Below are positions 51,177 through 59,288 of a stretch of 64,000 bases of DNA, piece by piece; the first letter of the stretch is position 1, and every line of letters starts with the position of its first letter. Below the pieces are notes generated by a model. The model ran no database searches. It was not told where the DNA came from and saw only the letters and a list, made by a program, of their open reading frames with translations. A program made the position numbers and the translations under genes. Source of the DNA: Proteiniphilum sp. UBA5384 (lineage in GTDB: Bacteria; Bacteroidota; Bacteroidia; Bacteroidales; Dysgonomonadaceae); assembly GCF_002410825.1 (NCBI RefSeq), contig NZ_DHOS01000052.1:1-64000 (forward strand), in the 5' to 3' direction.

Positions 51177-52721
51177 ATGAAGAATATAAAAACAATTGGA
51201 TTGATCGTATCGCTTTTCCTGACACTGTTTCTTGTGTCTTGTGAAGAAGATATACACATGATAGACATCTTCGAGGTGTCAGCCACTGACATTGAACTCA
51301 ATTATGAAGGGCTTCTGGAAAGCGGAAACAGTGCGACGTTCGAGATTGGTACCACCAAGGCATGGAAAGTAGTTTCTCTCCCTGAATGGGTGACACTGAC
51401 TCGCAATTCCGGGGAGAAAGGTCGCCAGACTATTGTGCTGAAAGTGGAAGCGATTGGCCCGGACAGCGACAGGGATGGCGCTATCGTGATAGAGAGCCAG
51501 GGCAAAACCCACACGATTGTGGTGACACAAGTGAAGAAAACCGAACAGTTGGTGGTGTCGCCTGCCACGTTGCAGGTGAATATCCATGGTGCATTGGTGT
51601 CCGGTGACGGAGAGCCTGCTATCTATATCTCCACCAATTCCGACTGGGCTATCAGCGGATTGCCCGCGTGGGTGAAGGTGGAGAAAAATAGTGGCGAACC
51701 GGGTGATATTCCCGTGGTACTGACGGTTGAGATGAACAAGACCGGCCAGCCGAGGGAGGGTTCCTTCAGCGTTGAGGCGGGCGCATTGAGTGAGACGGTG
51801 ACCATCAAACAGGATATTTCTTATGATGCGGTAACCGATGTCACAGAAGTTATCGGTAACCAGAGGGGAGAGATTATCAACGAAAACGGTTCGTTCGAAG
51901 TTGTTTCTCCCGTGGCATGGACCGCGACCGCTGATGCCTGGATTCATATAAACCCGGCTTCGGGAGAAGCCGGCACCACTACCGTCACGGTTTCTATGGA
52001 TGCTGCCCGGGAACCCCGTAACGGCACCATTACCTTTACCGATGCCGATGGGTTGACCACCGTGGTTGCCGTGAAGCAAGAGGTGGTCTTGGGCGATGAC
52101 GGAAAAGCGGTGGGCTATGTCTATCTCACCGATGATTTTGAATGGGTACGCCCCTATGGTGGGGAAGATGAACTGGAGAAGATATCACCCAACTATCCCG
52201 GCAAGGGAACGGGAGGGTCCACCAAGCCGATACATAACACAGCCGGTGCTCTTGATGATTTTACAGGCCGTGGATACGAAGTCTTTAATCCGACCGGACA
52301 AGCTTTCTATTTGGGCGCGCATTACTTTAAAATGGGAAAAACAGACCAGCAGGTAGGATTGATCATCCCCTCTATTCCCGGGATTGCTGAAAATAAATCT
52401 ACCAATATGACTTTCACCTTCGATGTAACTCCTTCCAGAGCTGCAAGCGGCGATTATGATGATGTGATCCTGCATGTGTTGATCGAGGGGCCCGGATCTG
52501 TGGGGCTGAATGACGGTGTGACCAAAAGTAAAGATATAAGTATCCAGATTCCGAATGATAATACCAAGGATTGGCCTTGGCTGGAAAGAAGCGTGGAGCT
52601 TTACGGTATTAGCTCGGAAACAAGGGTCACTATCAAACCGAGTCCGAATACGCCGAATGTTAGGTTTGCCCGCTGGTTATTGAATGACATTGAATTCAAG
52701 AAACATAGCAAGGTGGAGTAA
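51177..52721 (+). CDS. BACON-repeat surface lipoprotein (about three BACON domains)
   Basis: 514 residues. Lipobox FLVSC (Cys about 22). Three BACON-like repeats follow: about 30-115 (LPEWVTLTRNSGEKGRQTIVLKVE), 118-205 (LPAWVKVEKNSGEPGDIPVVLTVE) and 210-300 (ADAWIHINPASGEAGTTTVTVSMD); each has the W-(V/I)-x-(V/I/L)-x-x-x-SGE(K/P/A)G core. The last 200 residues are homologous to the preceding lipoprotein and read GYVYLTDDFEWVRPYGGEDELEKIS, FYLGAHYFKMGKT and LYGISSETRVTIK. It probably binds the substrate at the surface. Fifty bases after the first lipoprotein. Confidence 0.87.
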   Translation: MKNIKTIGLIVSLFLTLFLVSCEEDIHMIDIFEVSATDIELNYEGLLESGNSATFEIGTTKAWKVVSLPEWVTLTRNSGEKGRQTIVLKVEAIGPDSDRDGAIVIESQGKTHTIVVTQVKKTEQLVVSPATLQVNIHGALVSGDGEPAIYISTNSDWAISGLPAWVKVEKNSGEPGDIPVVLTVEMNKTGQPREGSFSVEAGALSETVTIKQDISYDAVTDVTEVIGNQRGEIINENGSFEVVSPVAWTATADAWIHINPASGEAGTTTVTVSMDAAREPRNGTITFTDADGLTTVVAVKQEVVLGDDGKAVGYVYLTDDFEWVRPYGGEDELEKISPNYPGKGTGGSTKPIHNTAGALDDFTGRGYEVFNPTGQAFYLGAHYFKMGKTDQQVGLIIPSIPGIAENKSTNMTFTFDVTPSRAASGDYDDVILHVLIEGPGSVGLNDGVTKSKDISIQIPNDNTKDWPWLERSVELYGISSETRVTIKPSPNTPNVRFARWLLNDIEFKKHSKVE

Positions 52722-52771
52722 CCCCATCTGTTCTTACAGGGATTTAATCTGATTTAAATAAAAAATAAAAG

Positions 52772-55750
52772 ATGAGACAACAAAATATAAAGAAGACGGT
52801 AAGCCGTGGCATATACACTCTGCTGGCGCTCGTCATAGTGATTTTCTGTGCAACAGGCATGGTGCAGGCACAGGGAGTGTCGGTGTCAGGTGCCGTTTCC
52901 GATGAATTTGGAGAGTCGTTGCCCGGTGTGAATATCAGTATAAAGGGTACCGACAAGGGAACCGTTTCGGATATCGACGGCAAGTATACGCTCAACGGGG
53001 TATCTCCCAATGATGTCCTGGTCTTTTCCTTTATTGGCTTCCAGACATGGGAAGAGAATGTGGGAAACCGCACGGTATTGGATGTGGTGCTGTTCGAGTT
53101 TTCCTATAGTCTGGATGAAACCGTGGTAATCGGCTATGGTTCGCTGGAGAAGAGGATGGTTACCTCTTCCATTACGTCGGTAAAAGCGGACGACCTTGTA
53201 TCGGGTTTGGGTGGCGCCACGCTGGCTACCGCCCTGCAGGGTAAAATTCCCGGACTGATGATATCCAATACTTCCAGCCCCAACTCAAGTGATGGTTTTC
53301 AGTTGAGGGGAGTGGCTTCGGTCAAGGCCGGGCAAGGGCCGTTGATTGTGATTGATGGTATTCCCGGCGGAGATATCCGGGCACTTAACCAAGAAGATAT
53401 CGAGTCGATCGATGTGTTGAAAGACGCGTCGGCCGGAGCTATTTACGGTACCCGTGCCGCGGGAGGAGTTATCCTGATTACCACTAAGCAGGCAAAAGCC
53501 GGTGATGTGGAGGTGAAATATAGCGCCGAACTGTCCATGGAGCAGATTCGTAAACGCCCCGAACTCCTGAGTTCAAGTGAATATGTGATGTATGGATTAG
53601 GTACCGATTACGGTTATGATACCGACTGGTACAAAGCGCTGACCAACGACAATCCTTTTTCTCACCGCCATGTGCTGTCAATCTCGGGGGGCAGTAAAAA
53701 TGCATTGGTGTATGCTTCCTTGTCGGCACAGGACCAGAAAGGAATCGTGATAGGAGACTCCAGAAAAGACTATTCGGGGCGTATGAACGCCAAGTTCACG
53801 CTCCACGACGGGAAGGTGGAAATACAGGCACGTGCCGAATACAGGCAGGCGCAAAGAGACCAGCGAAACGGATCCGATTCGTTCAGCAAGGCCATGTTGA
53901 TGAATCCTACCATCCCGATTTATTACGATGGAAATGAATCCGGATATAATGTGAACGAGATTGGTATTGGCGGCTCTACTTCTAATCCCGTGGCGGATAT
54001 CAAACTGAAAAGCTATGACGGTAAGGATAGCTGGCTGCTGACCGACGCTTCGTTGAAAATCCGACTGACGGATGACTGGACGGTGAATGGAACGATCGGT
54101 TACCAGGATTCTAAGTGGCAATTGAACCGCTACACCTCGGCCTATCATAAATCGTCGGTGGACAATTCCAGGCGAGGGGAAGGACATCATGCATTTGACA
54201 AAAGTACCCGCTTCTCGGCCGACGCGTATCTCAACTTCCGAAAACAGCTGAACGACGATCATTATATCGATGCCGTAGCCGGATATAGCTTCTGGGAAGG
54301 AAACAGGGAGAAGTTCAATATGACCAACTATAATTTCACGGTTGAAGGGGTGGGCCCCTGGAATATGGGAGATGGTACCTGGTTGACGGATGGACGGGCG
54401 TTGATGGAGTCTGAGAAATATCCCCGGGAGCGTCTGTTGTCGATGTTCGGTCGTGTCAATTACACACTGAAAGACCGCTATCTGCTGTCGGCCAGCTTCC
54501 GTAGGGAAGGGTCCTCCAAATTCGGTCCCAACAACCGTTGGGGTAATTTCTGGGCTATCTCGGGCGCATGGAGAATGTTGGAAGAGGATTTTATGAAGGA
54601 TATCGATATCCTGAACGACCTGAAGCTCCGTATCGGTTACGGTGTTACCGGGAACAATAGTTTCGATCCCGGCTATTATACCCGGATGTACGCTGCTGAC
54701 TCTCAGATGTACCCGACACCTACCGGGCAATGGGTGTTTGCTTATGGACCCGCGCGGAATGCCAACCCCGATTTGAAATGGGAAGAGAAGGGTGAATTCA
54801 ATATCGGTTTTGATTATGCCCTGCTTGACAACCGTATCTATGGAAAGTTTGATCTCTATCGCCGTAAGGTGAATGATCTGCTCTATACGACCAATGCGCC
54901 GGTACCGCCGATGACCCATGCTACTATCCTGAAAAATATCGGTTCACTCAAAAATAACGGATGGGAATTTGAAATAGGAGGAGATGTTGTACGTCACAAG
55001 GACTGGAGCTATAATACCATCGCCCGCTTTTCACAGAACAAATCGAAAATCGTGGATATAGGTGAATCAGGGGAGATCGAGATGGGTGCCTTCCCCGCGC
55101 CGGGAAATCCGGGGCGGGCTGCCCGTTTGACAAACGGGTCCACCATCGGCCAATTCCATGTGTTTAAGTATGCGGGACTGGATGAAGATGGCAAGTGGCT
55201 CATCTATGACAAGAACGGGGAAATTGTCCCCGGTAACAGTGCCAACCTTGTCGATGAGAACAAGCGCTTTATGGGGAATGCGATGCCGAAGCTGGTAGTG
55301 TCCTGGGATCATAACATCCGTTATAAAAAATTCGATGCTTCTATTTCATTGCGTAGCTATCTGGATTATGACGTCTATAGCCAGGTCGATATGTATTATG
55401 GCTTGCGTACCCAATCGCAGTATAACGTGCTGAAACAGGCTTTTGACCGTTACGCCGATATCGATGACGAGAAAATATTGACCAATGTGTTTATCCATGA
55501 TGCTACTTTCTTGAAGCTGGATGCATTGAGTGTGGGATATACTCTCGACCTGAAGAAATATACCGACTATGTATCGAAGGCACGTGTCTATTTAACTGCC
55601 CGTGACCTGTTTGTGTTGACGAAATACAAGGGTCTCAATCCCGAAGTGGACCTGACCGGGCTCTTTCCCGGATTTGAGCAGGTGAACGACAAAAGTAGCA
55701 TGTATCCACAAACACGCAGATTTACTTTAGGAGTACAATTAACATTTTAA
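52772..55750 (+). CDS. SusC-like TonB-dependent receptor without STN domain
   Basis: 992 residues. Signal peptide ends at VQAQG. Carboxypeptidase-D-regulatory-like domain (about 33-108, VSGAVSDEFGESLPGVNISIKGTDKG) leads to the SusC signature DETVVIGYGSLEKRMVTSSITSV; the plug has LIVIDGIPGGDIRALNQEDIESIDVLKDASAGAIYGTRAAGGVILITTKQ; barrel to the end (RFTLGVQLTF, terminal Phe). Without STN it does not signal to an anti-sigma factor, so control differs from the first receptor, in line with the operator found upstream. Ligand probably a phosphate-containing compound, inferred from the neighbours. Confidence 0.95.
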   Translation: MRQQNIKKTVSRGIYTLLALVIVIFCATGMVQAQGVSVSGAVSDEFGESLPGVNISIKGTDKGTVSDIDGKYTLNGVSPNDVLVFSFIGFQTWEENVGNRTVLDVVLFEFSYSLDETVVIGYGSLEKRMVTSSITSVKADDLVSGLGGATLATALQGKIPGLMISNTSSPNSSDGFQLRGVASVKAGQGPLIVIDGIPGGDIRALNQEDIESIDVLKDASAGAIYGTRAAGGVILITTKQAKAGDVEVKYSAELSMEQIRKRPELLSSSEYVMYGLGTDYGYDTDWYKALTNDNPFSHRHVLSISGGSKNALVYASLSAQDQKGIVIGDSRKDYSGRMNAKFTLHDGKVEIQARAEYRQAQRDQRNGSDSFSKAMLMNPTIPIYYDGNESGYNVNEIGIGGSTSNPVADIKLKSYDGKDSWLLTDASLKIRLTDDWTVNGTIGYQDSKWQLNRYTSAYHKSSVDNSRRGEGHHAFDKSTRFSADAYLNFRKQLNDDHYIDAVAGYSFWEGNREKFNMTNYNFTVEGVGPWNMGDGTWLTDGRALMESEKYPRERLLSMFGRVNYTLKDRYLLSASFRREGSSKFGPNNRWGNFWAISGAWRMLEEDFMKDIDILNDLKLRIGYGVTGNNSFDPGYYTRMYAADSQMYPTPTGQWVFAYGPARNANPDLKWEEKGEFNIGFDYALLDNRIYGKFDLYRRKVNDLLYTTNAPVPPMTHATILKNIGSLKNNGWEFEIGGDVVRHKDWSYNTIARFSQNKSKIVDIGESGEIEMGAFPAPGNPGRAARLTNGSTIGQFHVFKYAGLDEDGKWLIYDKNGEIVPGNSANLVDENKRFMGNAMPKLVVSWDHNIRYKKFDASISLRSYLDYDVYSQVDMYYGLRTQSQYNVLKQAFDRYADIDDEKILTNVFIHDATFLKLDALSVGYTLDLKKYTDYVSKARVYLTARDLFVLTKYKGLNPEVDLTGLFPGFEQVNDKSSMYPQTRRFTLGVQLTF

Positions 55751-55762
55751 ACAGACGATGGA

Positions 55763-57484
55763 ATGAAACGAGGTTATAATTATATCAAACTGATAGTTTT
55801 AGTAGGACTTCTCTCTTTCAATGCATGTGATTTGGACGAGGTGCACTACTCTTCGGTGACACCCGGCACCTTCTTTACTTCGCCGGAAAACACCTATGCC
55901 GTATTGGCACGACCGTTTACCCACTGGAGATGGTTCATTGGAAATGACCGGTGGTACCTTCAGGAATTGACCACTGACGCGATGACCTGTCCCCAAAGGG
56001 GAGATGACTGGTACAATGGAGGGGAGTATGTGCGCCTGCAGGAGCATACATGGAATCCCGACGATCGTTTTGTGGAAAACACGTATAATGGTGTGACGGG
56101 GGGGATTGCCCGTACCTTGTCTGCCAAGGAGGATCTCGAAGCGCTGCACTATACTACTATTGGAATGACTGACCAAGACAAGGCCGACCAGGTGCAACAG
56201 CTTGAAACACTGTTGGCATGGTTTTACATGAGGGGGCTGGACTTCTTTGGCGGTATGCCCATCTATGACTCAACCCAAGACGAATTGCAACCCCGTGCCA
56301 CGCGGCAAGCTACTTTTGATCATATCGAGACACTGCTCCTCAAAGCCATCCCTAACCTGAAAGTGAAGGCACAATTGGGCGCATTTGAAGATGGTTATAT
56401 CCGTAGGGCCGCTGCGGCAGCCATATTGGCCGAATTGTACTTCAACTCGGAGGCATATACAGGTATAGCGAGATATAATGATGCGGCTGAAATCTGCAGG
56501 GATATCATTAAAGGTGAATATGGTCCCTATGAATTAGACGCGACATGGTGGGGACCCCATAGCTTCGATAACGACCGCTCGCCGGAAGTATTATGGACGG
56601 TGCCTTCCACTTACGGGTCGACCGAGACCTCCTGGCATTGGTACTGGAGATATTTCTATCATAACGACGCCGGTAAATATTTTGGCGGGATAGCCGGGTA
56701 TGGTGCGCCTTACAATGGCTTTATGCTTACTCCTTCCCGCAAACCCACGGGAGAGATATATACCGAGTACAAACTGGGGAACAGCTACGAGAAATTTCAT
56801 GATTTGGACCTCAGGAAAAAACCGTACGTCTACAGAGGAAATAAAACGTATGAGGGGATGTTCCTCGTGGGAGAACAGACCAATCCCATCACGGGAGAGT
56901 CCAGCAGGGGTACAAAATTATACAATGGAGAAATCCTGAATCTAGTGGATATGGTGGCTCCCTTTAAACAGTATCCTTCTACTTTATATCCGACTCTTGC
57001 AGACCTTCCTTCCGGGATGCTAGTGGGAGAGGAAAATAGCGGTATCCGCCTGGTGAAGACTCCACAGCCCAACCTGGCAGACCAGGCACTGATGTATGAG
57101 CCCGATTTTCCGATGATCCGCCTTACCGAGATATATTATATGCTGGCCGAATGTGAAATGCGTGCCGGCAATAAGGGGGTCGCCGCCGACCTGATTAACC
57201 AGGTGCGCAAACGTAATTTTGCCAATGGTTCGGATCCTGCTCCTGTGACGGCTAATAACCTCGATAAATACCGGATGCTTGATGAATGGCTGATTGAATT
57301 TCTGGGAGAGGGACGCCGCCGTACCGATATGATACGCTGGGAGGTATTTACCAATGACAAATGGTGGGCACATGAACCAAGTGATGTAACAAAAAACAGA
57401 TTCCCTATTCCCTATACCGCGATATCGGCCAATCCGCTAATCAAACAGAATCCCGGGTACGGAAGTGATGTGATGGACGATTAA
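55763..57484 (+). CDS. SusD/RagB family lipoprotein
   Basis: 573 residues. Lipobox SFNAC (Cys about 23) then DLDEVHYSSVTPGTFFTSPENTYAVLARPFTHWRW. The chain keeps the SusD fold: WFYMRGLDFFGGMPIYD in the first half, RAAAAAILAELYFNSEAY (TPR), and near the end FLGEGRRRTDMIRWEVFTN and PIPYTAISANPLIKQNPGYG, the family tail. It covers the receptor barrel and helps capture its ligand. Twelve bases after susC. The Trp/Tyr-rich binding region could be compared with phosphate-binding SusD proteins, none of which I can name. Confidence 0.93.
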   Translation: MKRGYNYIKLIVLVGLLSFNACDLDEVHYSSVTPGTFFTSPENTYAVLARPFTHWRWFIGNDRWYLQELTTDAMTCPQRGDDWYNGGEYVRLQEHTWNPDDRFVENTYNGVTGGIARTLSAKEDLEALHYTTIGMTDQDKADQVQQLETLLAWFYMRGLDFFGGMPIYDSTQDELQPRATRQATFDHIETLLLKAIPNLKVKAQLGAFEDGYIRRAAAAAILAELYFNSEAYTGIARYNDAAEICRDIIKGEYGPYELDATWWGPHSFDNDRSPEVLWTVPSTYGSTETSWHWYWRYFYHNDAGKYFGGIAGYGAPYNGFMLTPSRKPTGEIYTEYKLGNSYEKFHDLDLRKKPYVYRGNKTYEGMFLVGEQTNPITGESSRGTKLYNGEILNLVDMVAPFKQYPSTLYPTLADLPSGMLVGEENSGIRLVKTPQPNLADQALMYEPDFPMIRLTEIYYMLAECEMRAGNKGVAADLINQVRKRNFANGSDPAPVTANNLDKYRMLDEWLIEFLGEGRRRTDMIRWEVFTNDKWWAHEPSDVTKNRFPIPYTAISANPLIKQNPGYGSDVMDD

Positions 57485-57489
57485 ATTAG

Positions 57490-59031
57490 ATGGACAATAA
57501 TTACCTGAATAAAATGAATAGTATGAAGTTTAAATCGATTATATTTCTCTTCTTATCCACCATCCTGTTGATGGGATGCGACAATGAAGAGCTGAATCTC
57601 AAACGGCCGTCCCGCCCTTCAATTGATGGTATTGAAGTGGAGAAAGGAATGAACTTGGTGGGGATGGTCAAGAACGACAGTGATGAACCCGTGGAAGGGG
57701 TGGTGGTGAGCGACGGCTATTCCGTGACTGTCACCGATGCAAAAGGAGTATACCAGATGAAGACCGGCGATAAGTCACGCTTTGTCTTCGTGTCGGTGCC
57801 CGCTGATTTCCAGATTCCGATGGAGAACGGACACCCTAAGATTTACCAGGCATTGCCGGAAAAAATAACGAACGTGGAAAGGAAGGATTTCAGCCTGAAA
57901 AAACAGGAGAAAGTGACGCAATTCCGCCTGTTAGCCATGGCCGATGTGCAAATCGGACAAGATAAAGAGCTCCAATGGCTGCGCAATGACGAGATGCCCG
58001 AGATTGTCAAGTATGCCGAGACATTGAAAAAAGACCAGCCCCTTTACGGGATTTCCCTGGGTGACCTGGTTTGGGACAATATGCCCTTTTTCAAGGAATA
58101 CGCTACCGAAACAGCGCGGTTGAATATTCCGGTATTTCACGTGATCGGCAACCATGACCATGACCGGACAGTGCTTGGGAACGATGATGGCGCGAGTCAT
58201 CATTTTGAAGCCAATTTCGGGCCTACCTACTATTCCTATAATATCGGAGAGGTGCATTTCGTGGTGCTCGATGACGTCGATTACGCGGCAGGGGATAATT
58301 ATGCGGCGCGTATCACTCAGAACCAGTTGGATTGGTTGGAGAAGGATCTGGCGCATGTGAGCAAAGACAAGCTGATCATGCTGGGCGTGCATATCCCTAT
58401 CTTGAGAAGGTTCAATAACAGTGGTGTGGAAAATAGGCAGGCATTGTATGATATCCTCGAGGGATATAATGTAAGAATCATGTCGGGACACCGCCACAAT
58501 AATAGCACAGCAACGATTAACAGTAAAATTGAAGAGAACAATCTTGGAGCGGTAATGGGCGCTTTCTGGAATGATCCCTGTAATGATGGCAGCCCGCGCG
58601 GATATGCCGTCTATGAAATTAACGGGAATAAAATAGAGAACTGGTATTACAAGGGAACAAAAACAGACAAAGATTATCAACTTAAGCTCTATGGGCTTGG
58701 CGAATCTACCCTTCCCTACCGGCAAGATGGTGTGATTATCAATGTCTTCAACTGGCATACCTCCTGGACGTTGAACGTATATGAAAACGAGATATTAAAG
58801 AAGACTTTCGGTACAAGCGAAAATCTGAAAAATCCGTTTGAACTGGACTGGCTCGCTTATAACCTTTATTTTGGTGATAATCTGCCCGTCCATCGTCCCT
58901 CCGCCGAACCGGAATTCAATAATGACCATATGTTTTATTATAAACCTACGGCCACTACCGGCATTACCGTCAAAGTGGAAGCGCAGGATCCATATGGAAA
59001 TACTTATACCGAAAGTATCGAGTTGAAATAA
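57490..59031 (+). CDS. Calcineurin-like metallophosphoesterase lipoprotein
   Basis: 513 residues; starts at 57490, or at the ATGs at 57514 or 57523. Lipobox LLMGC shows a lipid anchor, probably outside. Three domains: an N-terminal beta domain (about 50-140, LVGMVKNDSDEPVEGVVVSDGYSVTVTDAKGVYQMK, MetallophosN type), the calcineurin-like core (about 150-390) with LAMADVQIG, ISLGDLVWDNM, VIGNHDHDRT, GVHIPIL and MSGHRHNN as metal motifs, and a C-terminal beta domain (about 395-513, MetallophosC type). It cleaves a phosphomono- or diester. In this operon it replaces the glycosidase expected next to SusC/SusD, and so probably makes the phosphate-containing product to be imported. Confidence 0.9.
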   Translation: MDNNYLNKMNSMKFKSIIFLFLSTILLMGCDNEELNLKRPSRPSIDGIEVEKGMNLVGMVKNDSDEPVEGVVVSDGYSVTVTDAKGVYQMKTGDKSRFVFVSVPADFQIPMENGHPKIYQALPEKITNVERKDFSLKKQEKVTQFRLLAMADVQIGQDKELQWLRNDEMPEIVKYAETLKKDQPLYGISLGDLVWDNMPFFKEYATETARLNIPVFHVIGNHDHDRTVLGNDDGASHHFEANFGPTYYSYNIGEVHFVVLDDVDYAAGDNYAARITQNQLDWLEKDLAHVSKDKLIMLGVHIPILRRFNNSGVENRQALYDILEGYNVRIMSGHRHNNSTATINSKIEENNLGAVMGAFWNDPCNDGSPRGYAVYEINGNKIENWYYKGTKTDKDYQLKLYGLGESTLPYRQDGVIINVFNWHTSWTLNVYENEILKKTFGTSENLKNPFELDWLAYNLYFGDNLPVHRPSAEPEFNNDHMFYYKPTATTGITVKVEAQDPYGNTYTESIELK

Positions 59032-59081
59032 TCATACCGGCAAGCCGGGGTTAAACACCCGGTTTCCGGATCACAATAATA

Positions 59082-59137
59082 ATGCGTGTGGCATGGAAAG
59101 TAAATCCTGTGCCACACGCATGTTGTTTTATATTTTA
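59082..59137 (+). terminator. Rho-independent terminator of the BACON/SusCD/phosphoesterase operon
   Basis: Perfect 12-base stem ATGCGTGTGGCA (59082-59093) / TGCCACACGCAT (59110-59121), 16-base loop, followed by GTTGTTTTATATTTTAT. A smaller GC hairpin (CCGGG/CCCGG at 59045-59062) comes before it. Confidence 0.75.
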
Positions 59138-59229
59138 TCGGTAGCTTTTATCGGACTCCCTTTTATGAAATGTAGAATAATTTAACTTGCGAAAATAAAT
59201 TATTTAACTTTGTTTTCTTATAAAAAGTT

Positions 59230-59269
59230 TCGAAAAGTTTTGAAATTAAGAATAATTCTTTTATTTTTG
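59230..59269 (+). promoter_or_regulatory. glpD promoter with TCGAAA/TTTTGA operator
   Basis: TCGAAA (59230-59235), two bases, TTTTGA (59238-59243) with TTTG -33 (59239-59242), 19-base spacer, TATTTTTG (59262-59269). The start codon at 59289 leaves a leader of about 12 bases. Confidence 0.7.
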
Positions 59270-59288
59270 GGCATTAATACTTTTTATT

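Noticed and set aside
53678..54919. 413-codon open frame on the minus strand inside the second susC
   Set aside because: Antisense shadow of a clear SusC gene; composition rich in Ile, His and Arg with no domain.
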